This document shows positions 58,564 to 64,000 of a stretch of DNA of 64,000 nt, piece by piece. The position numbers were made by a program, and so were the translations under genes. Every line of letters starts with the position of its first letter. Position 1 is the first letter of the stretch. The notes beneath the pieces were generated by a model. The model did not search any database, had not been told where the DNA came from, and was given only the letters and a program-made list of their open reading frames with translations. This DNA is from JADMIH01 sp035274425 (GTDB lineage: Bacteria; Chloroflexota; Chloroflexia; QHBQ01; JADMIH01): assembly GCA_035274425.1 (NCBI GenBank), contig DATEOC010000023.1, positions 62,001 to 126,000 on the forward strand, written 5' to 3'.

Positions 58564-61500
58564 ATGTCTAAAAAAGGGAAGATCGGTCTGTCCCTATTCG
58601 CCCTGACGGTACTGATGGTAATTATCGGTATCGCGGCGAGTGGGACACTGAGCGGCAAGACGGCGGCTAACGCCCCGTCAGGGCCGGCAGCTAACGCCCC
58701 GGCAGGTGCGGCCAACGCATCTTACGTAGCCGAGGGCATCTGGGCGCAGAAGCCACAGGAAAAGACCCTACCTAACGGCGTTAGAGTAGTTCAAGAGGTC
58801 AAGCATGATACCTCCCCACCCCTGCGCGACATCCCTGCGGGACCACCCATTGCCAAGGGTGAAGAGGCAGAGAATGAGAACCCCGATCCCTTCCCGGTGC
58901 CGGAAGGCAACGTGAAGGATACGATGGTGCAGCGCGTATTTGGCGCTCTGGCGATGCCCACGCCCATATTGACCTTCGAGGGCATCAGCGTCACGACCAG
59001 CGGCTGCGGCTGTCTCCCTCCCGATACAAACGGCGACGTTGGCCCCAACCACTACGTGCAGACCGTGAACTCGGCATACCAGATATGGGACAAGAGCGGC
59101 ACCTCGCTCCAGAGCGCACGCAACATCAACACCATCTTCACAGGCTTTGGCGGGCCGTGCGAGGCGCGCAATGACGGCGACCCCATAGTTCTGTACGACT
59201 CGATGGCCGACCGCTGGTTCATCAACCAGTTCACATCCGGGGCACCGTATACCCAGTGTACGGCCGTCTCCACCAGCCCAGACCCATTGGGCAGCTACAA
59301 TCGGTATGCCTTCCTGACCAGCGCCACCGACTTCTATGACTATCAGAAGTACGGCGTGTGGCCTGACGGCTATTACATGACCGCCAACGTCTTCGAGGCC
59401 GACGGCGGCTTCCACCCGTCCGCAGCAGTCTTTGACCGCGCTCAGATGCTTGCAGGCAATTCCGCTACCTTCCAGGAATTCAATCCCGGAGACTTCTATG
59501 GCAACCTCCTTCCGAGCGACTTCGACGGAACCATAGCTCCTCCGGCAGGAGCGCCCAACGTCTTCATCACCGGCTCCAACACCCAGGACAGGTTGAGAGT
59601 GTGGGAATTCCACGTGGACTGGGCGACCCCCGCTAACTCAAGCCTTACCGGCCCGACCGATCTCCCGATTTCACCCGTGGACCTGAACCTGTGCGGCGGC
59701 TCTCGTAACTGCATCCCGCAGCCCGGCACTACACGCAGAGTGGACTCTATCGGTAACCGCGTAATGTATAAGTTCGCGTACCGCAACCTGGGCACGCACG
59801 AATCATGGGTTGTAAGCCAGCCGGTAGACGCGGATGGCACAGATCACGCGGCACCACGCTGGTACGAGCTGCGCGACCTCTACACCACTCCATCTGTCTA
59901 CCAGCAGAGCACTTACGCGCCTGATGCCAATCACAGGTGGATGAGCTCGATGGCGATGGATAAAGACGGCAACATTGCCATTGGATACAGTATATCCAAC
60001 GCCACCGACATCTTCCCAAGCATTCGGTACGCAGGCCGCCTGGCGACCGATCCGCTGAATGAGCTGTCACAGGGCGAAGCGGTGCTTCAAGTAGGCACCG
60101 GCTCGCAGACAAGCTCCACCAGCCGCTGGGGCGACTACAGCAGTATGTCTATTGACCCAACCGACGACTGTACCTTCTGGTATACCCAGGAGTATTACAC
60201 TACTATCTCCGGGAATGCCTGGAAGACACGCGTCGGTTCGTTCAAGTTCCCTTCCTGCGGCGGACCTCCTGCTCCGACGGCTACCCCCGGCGGACCTACT
60301 GCTACAGCTACTTCACTCCCCACCAGCACGGCTCTGCCTACAGCCACAGCTTGTGCCAACTACACCTTCACCACGGGGACGGACACCATCGTCACCGGTG
60401 ATACGGACACCACTATCCACTGCGATGACTGTGCTGCTCTCGTTACGCTCCCCTTCCCGGTCAGGATATATGAGCGCACATTCACTTCAGCACAGATAAG
60501 CTCCAACGGTGTAATCGAATTTGCGAGTGCAGACTTCGCTTATGGTAACACCTGCTTGCCCGTGCCGATCTACGAATATACGGTCTCAGTTTACTGGGAT
60601 GACCTCTTGACCTCGGCAGCTGGCGATGGAGTCTTCACTTCTGTGAGCGGCAGTGCGCCTAATCGCATCTGGAACGTTGACTTCCGCACGCAGGTGCTGA
60701 ACAACAACAATCAGGCTGCCGACTTTGAGGCTCGCTTCTACGAGGCCGACGGCCAGATCGACCTCATCTATGGCACCATCCTCAACGGCACCAGCGACTA
60801 CACTATAGGTATCCAGCGCGACATGGGAGCTTTCACGCAGATCGCCTGCGGCGCTGATCCTATCTTACCAGGCACCAAGTACACCCTGACGCAGCCATGC
60901 GGTGCCATAACACCTACACCTGTATCAGCTACGAACACAGTCGGACCTACCAACACGGTCCCGCCCACAAACACAGTTGGACCCACAAATACACCTGGCG
61001 GTCCTACTAACACACCTGGGCCGGAGCCAACGGCATGTCCGATCCAATATCAGGACGTACTGCCCGGCGATGAGTTCTACCCCTACATCCGGTGTCTGGC
61101 TTGCCGCAAGATAGCTAACGGTTATGCCTGCGGTGGACCTGGCGAGCCTTGCGATGGTGACAACACTGGCTACTTCAGGCCCGGCAACGACATCACACGT
61201 TCGCAGATAGCCAAGATGGTATCCATCGCGGCAGGGTTTGGAGAAGACCCAGGTCCCCAGATATTTGCTGACGTGCTGCCGTCCAACATCTTCTACCCCT
61301 ACATCCAGAGGCTGACGATGCGCGGGCACATGTCAGGATACCCGTGCGGAGGACCTGGCGAGCCGTGCGATTCACAGAACAGGCCATACTTCCACCCGTA
61401 CAGCAATGCCACACGCGGACAGCTGTCGAAGATAGTTGCCAACGCGGCGGGCATCAACACTCCTGTGCCCAGCGGTACTCAGACGTTTGAAGACGTACCA

Positions 61501-61707
61501 GAGTCCAACACGTTCTGGGTCTACATCGAGCGCTTGACAGCGTTGGGTGTGATGACCGGTTACCTCTGCGGTACCACTGAGGTCGAGCCTTGTGTGCCGC
61601 CGGAGAACAGGCCATACTTCAGGCCATACGCGGACGTCACCCGTGCGCAAGGCTCGAAGATCATATCCAACACCTTCTTCCCGAACTGCCAGACCCCTCA
61701 GCGGTAA
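58564..61707 (+). CDS. Secreted surface protein with extra beta domain and three SLH-like modules (S4)
   Basis: 1047 aa. Signal peptide MSKKGKIGLSLFALTVLMVI. The shared domain follows (CGCLPPDTNGDVGPNHYVQT, RNDGDPIVLYDSMADRWFIN, SRWGDYSSMSIDPTDDCTFW). A second domain at about 595-780 (SSNGVIEFASADFAYGNTCL, YTVSVYWDDLLTSAAGDGVF, NQAADFEARFYEADGQIDLI) looks like a nidogen/lectin-type beta sandwich. A short Thr/Pro/Asn stalk (PTNTVPPTNTVGPTNTPGGP) precedes three SLH modules with cysteine pairs. These SLHs differ more from S1-S3 and carry an extra CGGPGEPC insert. RBS AAAGGAG. It ends at a bidirectional terminator. Confidence 0.85.
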   Translation: MSKKGKIGLSLFALTVLMVIIGIAASGTLSGKTAANAPSGPAANAPAGAANASYVAEGIWAQKPQEKTLPNGVRVVQEVKHDTSPPLRDIPAGPPIAKGEEAENENPDPFPVPEGNVKDTMVQRVFGALAMPTPILTFEGISVTTSGCGCLPPDTNGDVGPNHYVQTVNSAYQIWDKSGTSLQSARNINTIFTGFGGPCEARNDGDPIVLYDSMADRWFINQFTSGAPYTQCTAVSTSPDPLGSYNRYAFLTSATDFYDYQKYGVWPDGYYMTANVFEADGGFHPSAAVFDRAQMLAGNSATFQEFNPGDFYGNLLPSDFDGTIAPPAGAPNVFITGSNTQDRLRVWEFHVDWATPANSSLTGPTDLPISPVDLNLCGGSRNCIPQPGTTRRVDSIGNRVMYKFAYRNLGTHESWVVSQPVDADGTDHAAPRWYELRDLYTTPSVYQQSTYAPDANHRWMSSMAMDKDGNIAIGYSISNATDIFPSIRYAGRLATDPLNELSQGEAVLQVGTGSQTSSTSRWGDYSSMSIDPTDDCTFWYTQEYYTTISGNAWKTRVGSFKFPSCGGPPAPTATPGGPTATATSLPTSTALPTATACANYTFTTGTDTIVTGDTDTTIHCDDCAALVTLPFPVRIYERTFTSAQISSNGVIEFASADFAYGNTCLPVPIYEYTVSVYWDDLLTSAAGDGVFTSVSGSAPNRIWNVDFRTQVLNNNNQAADFEARFYEADGQIDLIYGTILNGTSDYTIGIQRDMGAFTQIACGADPILPGTKYTLTQPCGAITPTPVSATNTVGPTNTVPPTNTVGPTNTPGGPTNTPGPEPTACPIQYQDVLPGDEFYPYIRCLACRKIANGYACGGPGEPCDGDNTGYFRPGNDITRSQIAKMVSIAAGFGEDPGPQIFADVLPSNIFYPYIQRLTMRGHMSGYPCGGPGEPCDSQNRPYFHPYSNATRGQLSKIVANAAGINTPVPSGTQTFEDVPESNTFWVYIERLTALGVMTGYLCGTTEVEPCVPPENRPYFRPYADVTRAQGSKIISNTFFPNCQTPQR

Positions 61708-61749
61708 GGCCAGGGATCTTCAGTGAGCGTGCTAACGCACTAACAACTC

Positions 61750-61810
61750 TCTGAAAGGACAAAAAATGTGGGTTTGGCTAAGCCAAACCCACATTTTTTG
61801 TCCTTTCAGA
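61750..61810. terminator. Strong bidirectional terminator between S4 and the M1 peptidase
   Basis: Perfect 30-bp arms (61750-61779 and 61781-61810) around one base; the stem has AAAAAATGTGGGTTTGGCT and its complement, giving six T residues downstream of the GC-rich stem on each strand. Confidence 0.95.
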
Positions 61811-61835
61811 CTCCCCGTTCGGAGAGAGGGGCAAT

Positions 61836-63440
61836 CTAGGGGAGGGGTGGCATCTCAGCATGGTGCAGCCAGGCGTTGAACAAATCGCCTAGCTCCTTCC
61901 CGCTCACCTCCTCGGCCACCTCGATAAAGTCCTCGGTACGAGCGTTGCCGTTGCGATAGCGAGACGTGTACGTTTGCAAAGTGCGGAAGAAGAGGTCGTC
62001 ACCCACTTCTTTGCGGAGAGCATAGAGGGTCAACCCGCCACGCAGATATACACCTGCGTTGAACAGGTCATCAGCCGAGGGGTCGGCGGGTGGGGACAAG
62101 AAATTCTCCTGGGCGTATCCATATACTCCGCGCACGTAGCTTTCGTATGCTCCTTCCCCCTGTGAGTGCTCTATCCAGAGCCACTCTGACATCGAAGCGA
62201 ACCCTTCGTTGAGCCAGATGTCGCGCCACGATGTCAGGCTCACGCTGTCGCCGAACCACTGGTGGGACAGCTCGTGCGCAATCACCTGCTCGGCATCCAC
62301 CCGGTCGTTCCCCACCCGCCGCCCAAACAGAGATAGCGTCTGCGTCTCAAGAGCGAAGCCCAGGTTGTCATCAAGGACTACCGCGCCATACACATCGAAT
62401 GGGTAAGGGCCATATATCTGGCTGAAGTACTCTATCATCTCAGGCGTGCGCTCGAATTCCTCCCTCGTAGAGCTATCCAGGCTCTTCTCGAAGTAGTTGC
62501 GTATTGGTAGCCCACCAGGACCTTGCTGCGTCTCGCGGTCAAACTCGGCTATATTGATGGCAGCCAGGTAACTTGCCATTGGGTCCCGCGTCTCGAAGAG
62601 GTATGTGTTCGTCTGTCCGTTCTCTGTTATCCCCTTGAGTGTGCCGTTAGCCGCTACGACGTATCGCTCCGGCACCGTTATGCGGAAGGTATATGTCGCC
62701 TTGTCGCATGGGTGGTCGTTGACCGGGTAGAAGGAGGCCGCGCCGGACGGCTCACTGGCTACGAATATACCGCCATCGTAGTGAGACCACCCCAGCGCAT
62801 ACTCCTTTTCATTGGGTGAGTTGTCACCAGGATCACTATTCGGCTCGCCCCTGTAGTCTACCGTAACGGTAAATATCTCTCCCGCTTTCAGAGAGGTAGC
62901 CGGGGTAATTGTCAGCTCGTGCCTTTCATGGCTGTAGCGAGCTGCGGTGCCGTTCACAGTTAGCGTGGTGATTTCCAGGCTCTCGAAGTCGAGGTTGAAT
63001 GCGCTCATGTCTTTGATCGAGCGAGCGCGCATCGTGGTGGTGCCAAATACGAGGTTGCTCTCCACACCTACCAATAGGTCGAGGGTGTAGTGGAGCGCAT
63101 CGTAACCGGAGTTACCTAGCTGCGGGAAAAGCGGATCGCCGAGGCCGTCTTGCTCTGCCTGGGCAGTTTCCGAAACGCAAGACTCTGCGCTTGAGCCGGG
63201 GGTCGGGGGTTGGATGGTAGGCGTAAGCTGCTGAGTAGGCACGGACGTAGCGGGGGCAGACGTAGGGGACTTTGCCGCAACCGAGGTTGTTGTAGGCATG
63301 AGGGTAGCGAGGGTAGTTGGTAGCGTCGAGGTAGTTACAACGGTGGGCGTAACGGGGCCTGGTGCGTTGTCACACGCTACCAGGAGTAGAAGAGACATGG
63401 CTATGGTGAGCCGTGCTCGCTTGGTTAGCTTCATTTGCAT
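61836..63440 (-). CDS. M1 family metallopeptidase, lipoprotein
   Basis: 534 aa. The N-terminus RLTIAMSLLLLVACDN has a lipobox with Cys23, followed by a Thr/Pro/Ser linker to about residue 85. The N-terminal beta domain of M1 enzymes follows. The zinc site is HELSHQWFGDS (His389, Glu390, His393) with Glu412 in WLNEGFASMSEW. The usual GAMEN exopeptidase motif is replaced by GFALETQTLS. There is no long C-terminal helical domain, so it is a short M1 protein. It probably trims peptides at the outer face of the membrane. It converges on S4. Confidence 0.92.
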   Translation of the reverse strand: MQMKLTKRARLTIAMSLLLLVACDNAPGPVTPTVVTTSTLPTTLATLMPTTTSVAAKSPTSAPATSVPTQQLTPTIQPPTPGSSAESCVSETAQAEQDGLGDPLFPQLGNSGYDALHYTLDLLVGVESNLVFGTTTMRARSIKDMSAFNLDFESLEITTLTVNGTAARYSHERHELTITPATSLKAGEIFTVTVDYRGEPNSDPGDNSPNEKEYALGWSHYDGGIFVASEPSGAASFYPVNDHPCDKATYTFRITVPERYVVAANGTLKGITENGQTNTYLFETRDPMASYLAAINIAEFDRETQQGPGGLPIRNYFEKSLDSSTREEFERTPEMIEYFSQIYGPYPFDVYGAVVLDDNLGFALETQTLSLFGRRVGNDRVDAEQVIAHELSHQWFGDSVSLTSWRDIWLNEGFASMSEWLWIEHSQGEGAYESYVRGVYGYAQENFLSPPADPSADDLFNAGVYLRGGLTLYALRKEVGDDLFFRTLQTYTSRYRNGNARTEDFIEVAEEVSGKELGDLFNAWLHHAEMPPLP

Positions 63441-63530
63441 ATCCTATCTCAAAACTATATACTGGCTGCGCTATGCGTATTGCGTAGTCAAGGCTGATAC
63501 AATGTCACAATCTGACTGCAACCCTATACA

Positions 63531-63638
63531 TGTCATTCTGAGCGAAATAGGCCGAAGCCCTGAGGAACGAAGGGGAAGAATCTAAAACTGCCCGCACACG
63601 GCCAAGCTCGGAGATTCTTCGCTTCGCTCAGAATGACA
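63531..63638. repeat. Inverted repeat with TGTCATTCTGAGCGAA ends
   Basis: TGTCATTCTGAGCGAA at 63531-63546 and TTCGCTCAGAATGACA at 63623-63638 are exact complements, with inner GAAGAATCT and AGATTCTTC also complementary. This type of dispersed hairpin is common in environmental bacterial genomes. It lies in a 400-nt gap otherwise without recognisable content. Confidence 0.85.
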
Positions 63639-63840
63639 AATGAAGAGATGATGCTCCATGCGACATATACTTCCTCCAACTTTGCATCAATCATCTTTGC
63701 GAGGTTAGAGATACCAGTAGTATAAACGGTATGATTGGGGCGTTGCGGTTCAAAATTGTGCGGCGGTGAAACGCGCACTTTCAACCCACGTATATATTGT
63801 CGGCACTGATCTTCTGGCTTAAGGATGGAGGTAAGTAGGC

Positions 63841-64000
63841 ATGGTAGGCTCCGGTAGATTGATCGGGATAATAGTGATAGCACTCGCCGTGGCTATGATG
63901 GGCGGGGTCACAATTTGGGCGTTGAGCAACGACAAGATGGAGGGTGGGGGTAAGAGCCTGACTATAGGTTGCGCTTTCGTCTTCGCCGTTCTAATCGCGG
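63841..64000 (+). CDS. Membrane protein, N-terminal part (runs off right edge)
   Basis: Translation from ATG 63841 gives MVGSGRLIGIIVIALAVAMM, then GGVTIWALSNDKMEGGGKSL and a second hydrophobic stretch, open to the window end. GGAGG lies 9 nt upstream (63827-63831). The first helix may be a signal anchor. Too short for a family call. Confidence 0.7.
   Translation, partial: MVGSGRLIGIIVIALAVAMMGGVTIWALSNDKMEGGGKSLTIGCAFVFAVLIA

Overview
The window looks like a chromosomal segment of a Chloroflexota-type bacterium (moderately high GC, probably filamentous and monoderm). This is inferred from the gene set: a Ycf45/R3H ATPase, a cyclic-di-AMP receptor, PdxS/PdxT, DUF1326/DUF2182 proteins, large S-layer-homology (SLH) surface proteins with Thr/Pro stalks, and many heptameric intergenic repeats. 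No rRNA, tRNA, CRISPR array, IS element or prophage was found.

Layout. (1) 1-1200, minus strand: the 5' part of dnaB, preceded by rplI. (2) 1517-14981, minus strand: eight polytopic membrane glycosyltransferase-like proteins (GT-C/PMT/ArnT type), including three paralogous pairs; probably a cell-surface glycosylation cluster. (3) 15026-22904, minus strand: a bacterial PH-domain membrane protein, an 850-aa secreted/membrane protein, an ABC ATPase, an ABC-2 permease and a 600-aa coiled-coil membrane protein, tightly spaced and likely one operon read from a leaderless promoter. (4) 23173-31230: a zinc-ribbon membrane protein, a cystathionine gamma-synthase-type PLP enzyme, a His-rich protein with DUF1326 and DUF2182 proteins, a GNAT enzyme, a DinB-like protein, a DUF5680-like protein and a GT87-type mannosyltransferase. 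(5) 31835-33846: pdxS, a SnoaL-like gene and pdxT (vitamin B6 synthesis). (6) 33857-38836: a 1659-aa protein with a helical N-terminal half, a STAND/AAA-type P-loop ATPase and a C-terminal NYN (PIN-like) nuclease domain; the best candidate here for an undescribed conflict/defence effector. (7) 38860-46718: a GNAT-like protein, two oligopeptide-type ABC permeases, a Ycf45/R3H ATPase, a Uma2 nuclease-fold protein, a c-di-AMP receptor, a zinc-ribbon protein and rsgA. (8) 47094-61707: four consecutive large secreted proteins ending in three SLH modules that carry unusual cysteines. (9) 61836-63440: an M1 metallopeptidase lipoprotein; a partial membrane protein runs off the right edge.

The most pervasive unexplained signal is a set of at least ten different tandem repeats that nearly all have a 7-nt unit. 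They lie between genes as nested inverted repeats, in 5' leaders (rsgA, pdxS), at gene ends where they supply stop codons, at gene starts where they encode N-termini, and inside three coding sequences in frame. Two glycosyltransferase paralogues carry different heptamer insertions in the same cytoplasmic loop. A 114-bp element occurs twice (1356-1469 and 22978-23091) and is flanked by such arrays both times. The sequence also shows several clear promoters, strong bidirectional terminators, two divergent leaderless genes and a conserved promoter plus leader hairpin in front of two of the SLH genes.

All functional calls rest on sequence reading by eye; no searches were run.
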